In this document: piece after piece, positions 49,131 to 58,913 of the stretch
Layout: every line of letters starts with the position of its first letter
Numbering within the stretch: position 1 is the stretch's first letter
Assembly (NCBI GenBank): GCA_040755415.1
Contig: JBFMAZ010000017.1
Location: 5,510 to 69,509, forward strand
Direction of reading: 5' to 3'
DNA length: 64,000 nucleotides
Source of the DNA: QYQD01 sp040755415
GTDB taxonomy: Bacteria > Desulfobacterota > QYQD01
Program-made: the position numbers and the translations under genes
Notes under the pieces: model-generated
Database searches by the model: none
Told to the model about the DNA's origin: nothing
The model's input: the letters and a program-made list of their open reading frames with translations, nothing else

Positions 49131-50906
49131 ATGACTGGTTACTGGAAGAAGCTTCTTAGGGTAAATCTTACCAGTGGGAAGACCGAGACCGAAGATATCC
49201 CTGGGGAGATTATCGCCAAATACCTTGGCGCCAAGGGTATCGGGGCCTACTACTTTATAAAAGGCCTTAAAAAGGGCATCGACCCCCTTTCTCCTGAAAA
49301 TAGAATTATCTTGGCCACAGGCCCTTTTCAGGGTACGGAAATTCTATCCAGTGGCCGTTTTGCGGTCATTACCAAGTCTCCTCTCACCGGCATATTTCTG
49401 GACAGCTATTGCGGGGGCATGCTTGGCCCTGGTCTCAAACGCTGCGGGCTTGATCTGGTGATTATCGAAGGTAAAGCAGAAAAGCCTGTATATATCTCCA
49501 TAACCAATGGGCGGGCCCAGATAAGGGATGCCGCGCATTTATGGGGAAAGACCACTGCTGAAACAGAAAAGATCATAAGGTCAGCGGAAGGCAAGGATAC
49601 GAAGATAGTTTCCATCGGTGCGGCCGGAGAAAACAGGGTGCTTTTCTCCTGCCTGATTAGTGACCGGCGCCGTGCCGCGGGCCGGGGCGGAGCAGGGGCG
49701 GTCTTTGGGGCGAAAAACCTTAAGGCCGTGGCGGTAAACGGTACGCTCGCTATCCCGGTTCATGACGCTAAAAAGATAAAGGAATTAAATCAAAGGGCTG
49801 TTCAGGCCGTAGCACAGAGGCGTAAAGATAACGCTGGCTTTTATCTTTACGGCACCTCATCAGTATTAGAATACTCCCACAGGAAAGACCGGTTACCGGT
49901 CCTCAATTTTCAAAAAGGTGAGTGGGCATACTATGAGGGACTGGATGGAGAGACCATCCACCGGGAGAATAAGGTCAAATTCAACCCCTGTTGTCCCTGT
50001 CCGATTGCCTGCGGCGGCATTCTTGTTGCTCAAGGCAAAGACCGGCCGGAGTATGAGACCCTGGCCATGCTGGGGGCAAACTGCGGCCTAAAAAGATATG
50101 AAGCCGTGGTCAAGGCCAATGAACTATGCGACCTCTACGGTCTGGACACTATTTCCACCGGTAATGTCATTGCCTTTGCCATGGAGTGCTCGGAAAAAGG
50201 GATAATAAAACAAAAGATCAGGTTTGGCGATGAGGCAAGGCTTCTTTCGTTGATTGAGGAGATTGCTTATCACAGGGGCATAGGCAAGCAGTTGGGACTG
50301 GGCGTCAAAAGATTGGCCGCGGTGTGGGGACACGGTTCCCGTGATTTTGCCATGCATGTGAAAGGTCTTGAGCTTCCGGCCTGGAATGCCCGGGGACAGT
50401 TAGGCCAGGGGCTGGCCTATATGACCGCTGATATCGGGGGTAGCCACTTACGCGACGGCCTTACGGAACATAGTCCACCTAATAAGCCGGCCCTGGGGGT
50501 TGTCAAAGAGCTGGTAGAGACCCAAAACAAGAGTACTGCTAAAGACAACTACATAATATGTGCTTTTGCCCTGTACACGATTACACAAGGGATGTGTCTT
50601 AATTATTTTAAGGCCGTAACCGGCCTGGAAATAGATGAAAAGAAGATTCAGGAGATAGGAAACAGGATATTCACCCTTATTCGAAGCTTTAATTGTGGGG
50701 AAGGGATAACGCGCAAGGATGATGGCCTCCCGGCCAGGGCCATGAATGAACCTCTGCCTTCAGGGGTAGCCAAAGGCTGTACAGCGTTTATCAACGAAGA
50801 AGATAAAGAGCAGTGCCTGGATAGATACTATGAACTGCGCGGGTGGGATAAAGAGGGGATTCCTAAGAGGGAGACCCTGGAGGAGCTGGGTATAGAGGCT
50901 GGCTGA
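49131..50906 (+). CDS. aor: Aldehyde:ferredoxin oxidoreductase family protein
   Basis: The 591-residue protein (ATG 49131; the upstream in-frame TTG at 49101 has no ribosome site) has the AOR N-terminal domain: LLRVNLTSGKTETE, YLGAKGIGAYYF, and SGRFAVITKSPLTG, which bind the metallopterin. [4Fe-4S] ligands are C-x2-C-x3-C in CCPCPIACGG (about 291-300), with a later Cys in SFNCGEG expected as the fourth. It oxidises aldehydes to acids with ferredoxin, using tungsten or molybdenum bound to two pterins. This implies an anaerobe. The substrate is not predictable. It needs a MogA/MoaB product such as that at 29.9 kb. Confidence 0.93.
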   Translation: MTGYWKKLLRVNLTSGKTETEDIPGEIIAKYLGAKGIGAYYFIKGLKKGIDPLSPENRIILATGPFQGTEILSSGRFAVITKSPLTGIFLDSYCGGMLGPGLKRCGLDLVIIEGKAEKPVYISITNGRAQIRDAAHLWGKTTAETEKIIRSAEGKDTKIVSIGAAGENRVLFSCLISDRRRAAGRGGAGAVFGAKNLKAVAVNGTLAIPVHDAKKIKELNQRAVQAVAQRRKDNAGFYLYGTSSVLEYSHRKDRLPVLNFQKGEWAYYEGLDGETIHRENKVKFNPCCPCPIACGGILVAQGKDRPEYETLAMLGANCGLKRYEAVVKANELCDLYGLDTISTGNVIAFAMECSEKGIIKQKIRFGDEARLLSLIEEIAYHRGIGKQLGLGVKRLAAVWGHGSRDFAMHVKGLELPAWNARGQLGQGLAYMTADIGGSHLRDGLTEHSPPNKPALGVVKELVETQNKSTAKDNYIICAFALYTITQGMCLNYFKAVTGLEIDEKKIQEIGNRIFTLIRSFNCGEGITRKDDGLPARAMNEPLPSGVAKGCTAFINEEDKEQCLDRYYELRGWDKEGIPKRETLEELGIEAG

Positions 50907-50959
50907 GGGTTTTCGTATATTCGCGGGTACTATCTTAAGGGCAGGAAAATAGGACGGGT

Positions 50960-51526
50960 TTAATTTTCTATAGTTACATAGGGTGCTATTTCTTTTAGTT
51001 TCTTTTCTCCGATCCCCTTGACATTCATAAGATCAGCAACGTCTTTGTACGGTCCATTTTGTTCGCGGAAAATAATGATGCTCCAGGCAAGTTGTGGCCC
51101 GATACCGGGGATGAGTTCCAGATCCTGTTCCGAGGCCGTGTTTAAGGGCATGGGAATGCCCAGGAGAAGTCGTTCGGGATTGGTCATGGGGATAATTTTA
51201 ATCTCATTTGTCCCATCCGGTTTAGAGGTAACCAGAAGCCTTGTACCGGTAGGCACTTTTTGTGACAGGAGGTGAGGGGAGGGTAGGGGATTTTGTCTCA
51301 GACCGCCGGCCCTTTCGATTACTTCCTTGACCGATGGTTGTAAGTAGAAAGTGTAGAGGCCGGGGAAGCGGACTTCACCCATGACTTGAAAGTATTTCAG
51401 GCCCTGGGTGGAAAATGACCCTGCAGGTGAGACTGACTCGGGAGTTTTGTCATAAGAGAGGTAAAGATAGACACCGAGCAGGACGCCGGCCAGTAAGAGG
51501 ACGGCCTGTTGCTCGTATCTGGTCAT
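50960..51526 (-). CDS. comEA: ComEA-like helix-hairpin-helix protein with SLBB domain
   Basis: The 188-residue protein has an N-terminal membrane anchor (about 8-24, VLLLAGVLLGVYLYL), a SLBB-like segment (about 44-100; VMGEVRFPGLYTFYLQPSVK) and a C-terminal double helix-hairpin-helix DNA-binding domain (about 125-188; LNTASEQDLELIPGIGPQLA, VKGIGEKKLKEI). ComEA binds incoming DNA in competence or anchors DNA at the membrane. It is encoded last in the minus-strand block, 29 bp after cimA. Confidence 0.85.
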   Translation of the reverse strand: MTRYEQQAVLLLAGVLLGVYLYLSYDKTPESVSPAGSFSTQGLKYFQVMGEVRFPGLYTFYLQPSVKEVIERAGGLRQNPLPSPHLLSQKVPTGTRLLVTSKPDGTNEIKIIPMTNPERLLLGIPMPLNTASEQDLELIPGIGPQLAWSIIIFREQNGPYKDVADLMNVKGIGEKKLKEIAPYVTIEN

Positions 51527-51555
51527 AAACGTGTAAACGTCCGAACGTGTAAACG

Positions 51556-53145
51556 CTAACTCACCCCCTTTTTCTTCTTACTGTCTTTAAGGAACTTATA
51601 ATTGATGCTATCTACCAGGGCCTGCCAACTGGCCTCGATGATGTCCGTGGAGACGCCCACCGTTCCCCAGGTGTCTTCCCTGTCGCTGCTTTCGATAAGC
51701 ACCCTTACCCGGGCGCCGGTGCCGGTCTTATCCGGGATAACGCGTACCTTGTAATCGCCAAGATGAACTTCTTTTAGCTCGGGGTAAAATTTTTCCAGGG
51801 CCTTACGGATAGCGTTGTCCAGGGCGTTTACCGGCCCATTGCCGATGGCGGCCGTATGCTCGACCTTCCCGCCAACTGCAAGCATGATAGTAGCCTCCGC
51901 CTGTGCCGCATCGTCTTCTTTTGATTTGTGGTCAATGACCCTGAAACCGAGAAGGTCGAAATACTTTTTCTGCGTGCCGAGGGCCCGGTGTATCAAGAGT
52001 TCAAAGGAGGCCTCGGCCCCTTCAAACTGATATCCCTGATTTTCCAGTTCCTTGAGTTGTTTCAATATCTCCAGCACAACCGGATCGCGGCTTTCGAGGT
52101 CCAGGCCATACTGCATGGCCTTATGGAGGATATTGCTCTTTCCGGAGAGGTCGGATATAAGTATACGCTGTATATTCCCTACCTTTTCCGGTCGGACGTG
52201 TTCATAGGTCTCCGGATTTCTCTGCACGGCACTTACGTGGATGCCTCCCTTATGAGCAAAGGCGCTGGCCCCTACATAGGGTTGATATTTATTGTGGGGC
52301 AGGTTGGCAATTTCTGTTACAAACCGCGATATCTCACTGAGTCTGGTTAGTTGCTCATCTGTGATGCATGGTATCTTCATTTTCAGCATCAGATTGGGAA
52401 TGATCGTACAGAGGTTGGCGTTCCCGCACCGTTCACCATAGCCGTTCATCGTTCCCTGTATCTGAGAAGCTCCCAGTTCCGCGGCAACCAGGGAATTAGC
52501 CACCGCCAATCCGCTGTCGTTGTGGGTATGAATACCAAAGGGGGCATTTTTAAATTCTTTTTTTACCTTTCCGATGATATTGGCCATTTCCTGGGGCAAC
52601 GTTCCGCCATTGGTATCGCAGAGTACGAGGCAGTCCGCACCGCCAGAAACAGCCTGCCTCAGCGTGGCCAGGGCATAGTCCGGGTTGGCCTTAAATCCGT
52701 CAAAGAAATGCTCGGCATCGTAAAAAAGCTGTTTCACATGGGGGCGGAGATATGCCAGGGAGTCACGGATTATCTCCAGATTACGCTCCAGGCTGATACG
52801 CAGGGCATCATGAACATGCACATCCCAGGTCTTGCCAAAGATCGTGATGACCTCTGTCCGGGCCTCTATGAGGGCGCGCAGGTTAGCATCTTGTTCCGGT
52901 GTGGTACGCGGATTATGGGTACTGCCAAAGGCTGCGATCTTGGCTGAGGAAAGGGCGTAATTTTTTATCTCCTTAAAAAACTGTATGTCCTTAGGGTTTG
53001 ACCCGGGCCACCCCCCCTCGATATAGTGGATACCCAATTCATCCAGCTTTAGAGAGATCCGCACCTTGTCTTCGACCGAGACGTTAAAATCTTCGGCCTG
53101 GGTGCCATCTCTTAATGTAGTATCATATATTTCTATACGCCGCAT
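51556..53145 (-). CDS. cimA: (R)-citramalate synthase
   Basis: The 529-residue protein has the LeuA/CimA TIM-barrel start IYDTTLRDGTQAEDFNVSVE. The metal and active-site motif FGIHTHNDSGLAVAN (about 203-217), GTMNGYGERCGNANL and the C-terminal regulatory LeuA domain (about 400-520; NGPVNALDNAIRKAL) follow. The citramalate subgroup is supported by TQAEDFNVS in place of QSPG-type 2-isopropylmalate synthases. It condenses acetyl-CoA and pyruvate for a threonine-independent isoleucine route. The lysC gene stands upstream on the same strand, with a short palindrome between. Confidence 0.9.
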   Translation of the reverse strand: MRRIEIYDTTLRDGTQAEDFNVSVEDKVRISLKLDELGIHYIEGGWPGSNPKDIQFFKEIKNYALSSAKIAAFGSTHNPRTTPEQDANLRALIEARTEVITIFGKTWDVHVHDALRISLERNLEIIRDSLAYLRPHVKQLFYDAEHFFDGFKANPDYALATLRQAVSGGADCLVLCDTNGGTLPQEMANIIGKVKKEFKNAPFGIHTHNDSGLAVANSLVAAELGASQIQGTMNGYGERCGNANLCTIIPNLMLKMKIPCITDEQLTRLSEISRFVTEIANLPHNKYQPYVGASAFAHKGGIHVSAVQRNPETYEHVRPEKVGNIQRILISDLSGKSNILHKAMQYGLDLESRDPVVLEILKQLKELENQGYQFEGAEASFELLIHRALGTQKKYFDLLGFRVIDHKSKEDDAAQAEATIMLAVGGKVEHTAAIGNGPVNALDNAIRKALEKFYPELKEVHLGDYKVRVIPDKTGTGARVRVLIESSDREDTWGTVGVSTDIIEASWQALVDSINYKFLKDSKKKKGVS

Positions 53146-53188
53146 TCTTGATACCTCTTAAAAATTCGAATTTCGAAATTCGAATTTA

Positions 53189-54427
53189 CTACGTGGTTTC
53201 CGTAATGACTTTTGTTTTTCCCAATTGGAATGCGTCGTGCAGGACACGCACAGCCAGCTCGGTATATTTCTCATCTATGACTGCTGAAATCTTTATTTCA
53301 GAGGTACTTATCATCATGATGTTTATATTGTTTGCGGCCAGAGTGCCAAACATCTTGCTGGCAATACCTACGTGATTACGCATACCCAGACCAATCAGGG
53401 AGACCTTGGCGATATTTTCGTCACCCATAACGCGTTCACAGCCGATCTCTTTCCCGACCCGTTGCACTATCTCCATGGCCTTCTTGAAATCGGCCTTGGG
53501 TACGGTAAAGGTAAGATCGGTCAGGTCTGAGGCCCGGGTGTTCTGAATAATCATATCCACAGCAATGTTGGCATCTGATATAGGTGTGAATATCCTGGCT
53601 GCAATGCCTGGTTTGTCTGGCACCTTAGTCAGCGTAATGCGGGCCTCGCTTTTGTTATAGGTTACGCCCGTCACCACTCTATCTTCCATTTCCTTTTCCT
53701 CCTGTACAACCATTGTCCCTGGGTTGTTATTAAAAGATGAACGTACATGCAGGGGAACATTATAACGTTTTGCAAATTCAACCGACCGGATTTCCATGAC
53801 CTTTGCCCCCAGGCTGGCCATTTCCAGAAGCTCGTCGTAAGAGATACGATCTATCTTGCGTGCATTGGAACAGACGTTAGGATCGGTGGTAAAGACCCCT
53901 TCTACGTCTGTAAATATCTCGCATAAATTGGCGTCCAATGCGGCCGCTACCGCAACCGCTGTAGTGTCTGATCCGCCCCGTCCCAGAGTAGTAATGTTTC
54001 CAGCGGCATCTATGCCCTGGAATCCGGCGATAACTATAATACGTCCCTGTCTCAGGTTTTCTCTAATCAGAGATGTATCAATGTCAGTAATACGGGCCTT
54101 GCCATAAGCGTTGTCGGTTAGAATGCGGACCTGGTGGCCGAGAAAAGAACGGGCATCGTAGCCCATGCTTTTAGCGGCTATGGCAAAGAGGGCGATGGTT
54201 ATTTGTTCACCCGTAGAGACCAGTACATCCAGTTCACGCGGATCGGGGTCTTCAGTTATCTGATGGGCCAGCGATAACAGCTTATTTGTCTCACCGGCTA
54301 TGGCGGAAAGCACAACTACCATGTCGTTCCCCTGTTTTTTGGTTTCGACGACCCGCTGGACTACCCGTCTGATCCTCTCTATATCACCGACTGACGTTCC
54401 ACCGTATTTTTGTACGATTAAAGCCAT
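53189..54427 (-). CDS. lysC: Aspartate kinase
   Basis: The 412-residue monofunctional enzyme has the catalytic domain (MALIVQKYGGTSVGDIERI; GRGGSDTTAVAVAAALDAN; FTDVEGVFTTDP) and two C-terminal ACT domains (about 265-400; TGVTYNKSEARITLTKVPDK and VSLIGLGMRNHVGIASKMFG). It phosphorylates aspartate for lysine, threonine and methionine synthesis and is likely feedback-inhibited through the ACT domains. Upstream lies a repeat, so a separate promoter is probable. Confidence 0.96.
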   Translation of the reverse strand: MALIVQKYGGTSVGDIERIRRVVQRVVETKKQGNDMVVVLSAIAGETNKLLSLAHQITEDPDPRELDVLVSTGEQITIALFAIAAKSMGYDARSFLGHQVRILTDNAYGKARITDIDTSLIRENLRQGRIIVIAGFQGIDAAGNITTLGRGGSDTTAVAVAAALDANLCEIFTDVEGVFTTDPNVCSNARKIDRISYDELLEMASLGAKVMEIRSVEFAKRYNVPLHVRSSFNNNPGTMVVQEEKEMEDRVVTGVTYNKSEARITLTKVPDKPGIAARIFTPISDANIAVDMIIQNTRASDLTDLTFTVPKADFKKAMEIVQRVGKEIGCERVMGDENIAKVSLIGLGMRNHVGIASKMFGTLAANNINIMMISTSEIKISAVIDEKYTELAVRVLHDAFQLGKTKVITETT

Positions 54428-54500
54428 GCCTTAAGGTTCTCCTCTCCTCCGATGCTTTAAATTAATTGGACGCAGATGAACACAGGTGCGACATAGCCGC

Positions 54501-54666
54501 AACCAAATCCGAATATCGAAATCCGAAATCCGAAACAAATCCGAAATCCAAATATCGATTGTTCGAAACGTCCATCAGTAACTCCTTCGATTTTTCGTTT
54601 TGGTCATTGCTCTCATTTGGTCACTTGAATTTGTTTCGAGTTTCGTGCTTCGGATTTCGAATTTTC
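54501..54666. repeat. AAATCCGAATATCGAAATCC-type inverted repeat
   Basis: The left arm AATCCGAATATCGAAATCCG and right arm TTTCGTGCTTCGGATTTCGA lie around a TTCGTTTTGGTCATT centre. This spacer (54428-54769) separates lysC and tsaE and has no gene I can support. It is the largest copy of the dispersed AT-rich palindrome. Confidence 0.65.
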
Positions 54667-54769
54667 CATCTGCGATTATATACGAACCTTCAATATATTA
54701 TGGCAACATTCTTGACAAAATTCGAAGAAATCTAACGTTAGTAGTACAGATGCGAAAATCTGCGGCCAA

Positions 54770-55246
54770 TTACGATACTAAATTTTCGGCAATTTTTGCA
54801 ATTCTTTCTTCCCAATCTTTACCATGGGGTATAAGTGCAACCTCTCTTTTATCTTCCGCCGAAAAGATGAAGCGGACTTCCAGACGGCCGGCGGGTATAA
54901 TCCCAGCTAGACGTTCCGGCCATTCTATTACGGTCACCCCTTGCCCATAGAGATATTCTTCCAGCCCCAGATCAGATGACGCCCCTCCGTGTTCCAGCCG
55001 GTAAAAATCCATGTGAAATAACGGCAACCGCCCCTGATATTCGTTAATTATGGTAAAAGAAGGGCTGGTTACGGTATCGGTTATCCCTAATCCGCGGGCG
55101 ATTCCTTTGGTGAACCAGGTCTTACCGGCCCCGAGTTCGCCTTGTAAGGTTACCACGTCGCCGCTCACTAAAATTTCCCCCAGGCTGACACCCAGTTTAA
55201 AGGTCTCGCCGGGATTTTTACAGGTGATGGTTATCGCTTTGGCCAT
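54770..55246 (-). CDS. tsaE: tRNA threonylcarbamoyladenosine biosynthesis ATPase
   Basis: The 158-residue protein has Walker A GELGAGKTWFTKG (about 38-50), DTVTSPSFTIINEYQGRLP, HMDFYRLE and VIEWPERLAG. It is the ATPase that works with TsaB and TsaD in t6A37 modification. It begins inside the end of nnr (29-nt overlap), as in many bacteria where the two are adjacent. Confidence 0.95.
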   Translation of the reverse strand: MAKAITITCKNPGETFKLGVSLGEILVSGDVVTLQGELGAGKTWFTKGIARGLGITDTVTSPSFTIINEYQGRLPLFHMDFYRLEHGGASSDLGLEEYLYGQGVTVIEWPERLAGIIPAGRLEVRFIFSAEDKREVALIPHGKDWEERIAKIAENLVS

Positions 55247-56816
55247 GCGTGCTGTCCCTGGGGGTGCGAAGTGTAGCCAGGACCTCGGGTACGGCCTGAG
55301 CTACTTCCGTGGCCAGGACCCCGGAGGTTCGCTCCTGACCGGACAATCTGTCACCGGCCAGTCCATGGCAGAACACTCCCAGGCAGGCCGCCCGGAAAGG
55401 GCTGTACCCCTGGGCCATAAATCCGGCGATCATCCCGGTTAACACATCCCCCATACCCCCACTGGCCAAGGCGGGGCCGCCGGTAGAGTTTACGGCCGTT
55501 TCTCCATTGGGAGCCGCAATTATCGTAGCTGCCCCCTTGAGCACGGTATAGACACCATATTCTTTTGATAGTTCTTCGGCCATGACTAGGCGGTTTTCCT
55601 GTATCTCCCAGGTCTTTTTGCCCACCAGCCAGCCCATTTCACCCGGGTGCGGTGTTAAGATACGTATATTAATGCTTTCTTTTAATATATGCAAATATCC
55701 TTTTATGGCCTTTACGGCGTCGGCGTCAATAACCATAGGAATATCTGCCTCGGCCACCAGACGTCGTATGAGGGCCTGGGTCTCAGGATGAAGAGAGAGG
55801 CCGGGCCCGATGGCCAGGGTCTTTTTGTTTTCTACGAGTTCCATGATACGATCATAGGCGGCGGTAGAAAGGGTGCCGTCGATAGTCTCGGGAAGTGGCT
55901 CACTCATGGCCTCGGTCACCTTGGTTTCAAAGATTGGGTTGAGGCTTTTAGGTAGGCCGCTGGTCACTAATCCGGCGCCAGAACGTAAAGCCCCTAGGCA
56001 GGTGAGGATGGCCGCACCGCTCTTCCCGGGTGAACCGGCAATAACCAGGACATGGCCATAGGTGCCCTTGTGGCTATCTAGCGGCCGGGGCAAGATCCAA
56101 CCAGGGCATATATTCTGGTCGAGAAGTTCGCGGCGGATTTTATTTTCTTCTACCGCCCTTGCCGGTATCCCTATGTCTATTATCTTAAGAGAGCCGGTAA
56201 ATTCCGGTCCAGGAGGGACTATCTGACCGATCTTGGGGAGGCCAAAGGTTATGGTGAAATCTGCCTTGACCGCCGTGCCCAGAGGCCGGCCTGTATCGGC
56301 ATCCAGGCCGGATGGGATATCAACAGACCAGACTGGCCTCTTTAGCCCGTTTAGCCAGTTTATGACCGTGGCCATTACCCCCCGGACTTCTCCTTTAAGG
56401 CCGGTACCAAAGATGGCATCAATAAAAAGGACATTTTCGCCTGCCGCCCTATCCTGGTATCTTGCCCATTCCTGATCGCTGGAGACGGCGATGACCGGGA
56501 TGTTGAGATGTGTAATGATCTTATAATTAATTAAGGCATCCCCCTTGAGTTTTTCCGGAGAAGTGAGAAGATAGACGGTGACCAGTGCGCCTCTTTCGGC
56601 CAGCCAGCGGGCAATGACGAAACTGTCACCGCCGTTATTGCCCGGGCCGGAGAAGATGGCCACCTTTTGTCCATCTTTTAATTCAGGCCTGGCCGTGAGG
56701 ATGGTCTCGGCCGCACCGCGTCCCGCATTTTCCATAAGTACCAGGCCGGGGATGCCGTATCTTTCGATGGCGGTTCTGTCTATCTCTCTCATCTCAGATG
56801 CAGTAACGAGCTTCAT
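55218..56816 (-). CDS. nnr: Bifunctional NAD(P)H-hydrate epimerase / ADP-dependent dehydratase
   Basis: The 532-residue fusion has an N-terminal YjeF epimerase domain (about 1-215; GLVLMENAGRGAAETIL, SGPGNNGGDSFVIARWL) and a C-terminal ribokinase-like dehydratase domain (about 225-515; TPHPGEMGWLVGKKTWE, TGGPALASGGMGDVLTGMIAG). It repairs hydrated NADH and NADPH. The gene overlaps tsaE by 29 nt and its start is preceded by GGGAGGGG. Confidence 0.95.
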   Translation of the reverse strand: MKLVTASEMREIDRTAIERYGIPGLVLMENAGRGAAETILTARPELKDGQKVAIFSGPGNNGGDSFVIARWLAERGALVTVYLLTSPEKLKGDALINYKIITHLNIPVIAVSSDQEWARYQDRAAGENVLFIDAIFGTGLKGEVRGVMATVINWLNGLKRPVWSVDIPSGLDADTGRPLGTAVKADFTITFGLPKIGQIVPPGPEFTGSLKIIDIGIPARAVEENKIRRELLDQNICPGWILPRPLDSHKGTYGHVLVIAGSPGKSGAAILTCLGALRSGAGLVTSGLPKSLNPIFETKVTEAMSEPLPETIDGTLSTAAYDRIMELVENKKTLAIGPGLSLHPETQALIRRLVAEADIPMVIDADAVKAIKGYLHILKESINIRILTPHPGEMGWLVGKKTWEIQENRLVMAEELSKEYGVYTVLKGAATIIAAPNGETAVNSTGGPALASGGMGDVLTGMIAGFMAQGYSPFRAACLGVFCHGLAGDRLSGQERTSGVLATEVAQAVPEVLATLRTPRDSTHGQSDNHHL

Positions 56817-57015
56817 GCAACCCCTCCCGGTATAACTTTACGTATTGTCAAAAATTAACCACAGAGAACACAGCCCGGCAAAGCCGCAACCAAAGAAGTT
56901 CACGGTTCCGAGTTCCACGTTCACGGTTTTTTAACCCTGAACTTTGAACTTTAAACTTTGAACTTCTTAATGTGGTTGTTTTTCATAAAACTTGCCATCA
57001 ACTATGAGCCGTGAG

Positions 57016-57402
57016 CTACGAGCTATCCGTTTCGAGGATAACCACGGCTATGCCATAATCTCTTTCATGGGAAAGACTGACAAATCTTCGTTGTATGTCC
57101 AGCCTTGCACAGAGTTCAGCGCTTGATCCATACAGGTTCAATGTTGGCTTTCCGGATGCCTCATTGGATATCTCGATGTCTCTCCAGGTTATACCAGCCC
57201 GCATCCCCAGACCAATTGCCTTGACAAAGGCCTCCTTAGCTGCAAAGCGAAGGGCGTAGTGTAGGTGCGGCTCCTTTTTTTTAAGACAATAGGCATTTTC
57301 GAGCGGTGTAAAGATCCTTTCCTGGAAACGGATTCCGAACCTTGTTAGGGCCTCGCGGATACGGGCGATCTGAACGATGTCAACTCCTATGCCGTAGATC
57401 AT
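57016..57402 (-). CDS. acpS: Holo-[acyl-carrier-protein] synthase
   Basis: The 128-residue protein has the AcpS motifs GVDIVQIARIREAL (about 5-18) and RFAAKEAFVKAIGLG (about 52-66), including the Mg-binding Asp7 and Glu58. It transfers phosphopantetheine from CoA to acyl carrier protein. The spacer between nnr and acpS (56817-57015) has CCACAGAG and TTTGAACTTT repeats. A further 40 bp separate it from pdxJ. Confidence 0.94.
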   Translation of the reverse strand: MIYGIGVDIVQIARIREALTRFGIRFQERIFTPLENAYCLKKKEPHLHYALRFAAKEAFVKAIGLGMRAGITWRDIEISNEASGKPTLNLYGSSAELCARLDIQRRFVSLSHERDYGIAVVILETDSS

Positions 57403-57442
57403 AATAACCAGTTACCAGCCATCAGCATTCAGCTATGAGCCA

Positions 57443-58177
57443 TTATTTATTTATCCTGAGGGCGGGTTCTCTAATCAAGGCCAGCATCTCCCTTACCGCC
57501 TTTTCCATGCCCACCAGGACAGCCCGCGCTATGATGCTGTGCCCAATACTGAATTCCTCTATCTCCGGCCAGGCCACCAGGGGCTTGATATTTATATAAT
57601 TAAGGCCGTGGCCGGCATTGATCCTGAGCTTTAGCCTGTGGGCGGTTTCCACGGCCTTTTTAATGCGGGATAATTCCTTCTCCTTTCCGGCCTCATTTTG
57701 GGCATCGGCATAGCGTCCGGTGTGTATTTCTACAAAGTCAGCTCCTAATTCTCGCGAGATTTTGACATCAGTCGGTTCTGGATTTATGAAAAGGCTTACC
57801 AGTATACCGTCTTTCTTAAGTGTAGTTATTGCCTTTTTCAATAAAGGTTTTCGGCTTATGTCCAGGCCACCTTCTGTAGTTAATTCCTCCCTTTTTTCTG
57901 GAACGAGAGTAACCATGTCCGGTTTAGTTTGGCCGGCAATGCGGATCATCTCTTCTGTGGCGGCCATTTCCAGATTTAGTTTGGTCTTTACGGTCTGTTT
58001 CAGGATATGGAGGTCTCTATCCTGGATGTGCCTCCGGTCTTCACGAAGATGGACGATGATCCCTTCTGCCCCGGCCAGTTCCGCTATAGCCGCGGCCACT
58101 ACCGGATCCGGTTCTATAGTACGCCGGGCCTGCCGCACTGTGGCTATGTGATCGACATTTACCGCCAGTTTTGCCAC
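57443..58177 (-). CDS. pdxJ: Pyridoxine 5'-phosphate synthase
   Basis: The 244-residue TIM-barrel enzyme has KLAVNVDHIATVRQARRT near the start, HLREDRRHIQDRDLHILK, NLEMAATEEMI, VTLVPEKREELTTEGGLD and INAGHGLNYINI. It condenses an aminoacetone phosphate derivative with 1-deoxyxylulose 5-phosphate to give pyridoxine phosphate. It lies upstream of acpS on the same strand, a pairing common in proteobacteria. Confidence 0.96.
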   Translation of the reverse strand: MAKLAVNVDHIATVRQARRTIEPDPVVAAAIAELAGAEGIIVHLREDRRHIQDRDLHILKQTVKTKLNLEMAATEEMIRIAGQTKPDMVTLVPEKREELTTEGGLDISRKPLLKKAITTLKKDGILVSLFINPEPTDVKISRELGADFVEIHTGRYADAQNEAGKEKELSRIKKAVETAHRLKLRINAGHGLNYINIKPLVAWPEIEEFSIGHSIIARAVLVGMEKAVREMLALIREPALRINK

Positions 58178-58267
58178 TTCTATTTCCTCCTTAAGAGATC
58201 CAACAGCTTAGGTTTTTGAAAATTATTCTAAATACTTTTAGTCGCCGTGATCGAGTGTGACGGGTCT

Positions 58268-58422
58268 AATTTCAAACTCGAAATCCGAAGCACGAAATCC
58301 GAAATAATATCAAATGACCAAAATGCAAAATCCAAAACGAATTCCTTCCGCTGCGATTTGGAACATTCTGAGATTTGAGAATTGGAATTTGTTTCGGATT
58401 TCGATATTCGAATTTCGGATTT
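58268..58422. repeat. TTCAAACTCGAAATCCGAAG-type inverted repeat
   Basis: The left arm CTCGAAATCCGAAGCACGAA and right arm ATTTCGATATTCGAATTTCG lie around AATGACCAAAATGCAAAATC. It sits in the ybeY-pdxJ spacer (58178-58484). No gene is seen. It is very similar to the copies at 21141 and 54501. Confidence 0.65.
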
Positions 58423-58484
58423 AGCCTTCGTTCGTTTCAAAACCATGAGTTTACCCGATAATCGTTTTGAAAACCCGTGAACTG

Positions 58485-58913
58485 TTACAAAAGATCTAAG
58501 AGTTCCCTTTCCTTTTTAAACATGATGCGGGCCTCTTTCGTCTTTTCATGATCGTAACCTAACAGGTGTAATATGCCATGAACAAGAAGCCAGTCTATTT
58601 TTGCCTCGAAACTGATGCCTTCCTGCCCGGCCTCCCGCCCGGCGGTTTCCGTGGAGATGACCACATCTCCCAGGATTTCAGGGTGTATGGCGGGAAGTTC
58701 TGGGGACCGCATGGGAAATGATATGACGTTGGTCGGTCCGCTCCGATTCAGATAAAGTTCATTCAAGCGGCTTATCTCTTCGTCATTTACGAAAAGAATA
58801 CTCAGCTCGGCATCAGGCTGCGCCAAGTCTCTTAAGAGCCTCTCCACTTTTTTCCTTATCTTTCGGCGGTCGATCCTTATCGTCTTTTGTTTGTTGCTGA
58901 TCAGAATCGGCAT
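58485..58913 (-). CDS. ybeY: Endoribonuclease YbeY
   Basis: The 142-residue protein has the metal-binding H-x3-H-x5-H motif HGILHLLGYDH (about 116-126), with upstream SILFVNDEEISRLNELYLNR and TNVISFPM. YbeY matures 16S rRNA and takes part in ribosome quality control. The start at ATG 58913 lies 101 bp inside the upstream gene's reading frame, an unusually long overlap, but MPILISNKQKTIRI fits the family's N-terminus. Confidence 0.93.
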   Translation of the reverse strand: MPILISNKQKTIRIDRRKIRKKVERLLRDLAQPDAELSILFVNDEEISRLNELYLNRSGPTNVISFPMRSPELPAIHPEILGDVVISTETAGREAGQEGISFEAKIDWLLVHGILHLLGYDHEKTKEARIMFKKERELLDLL

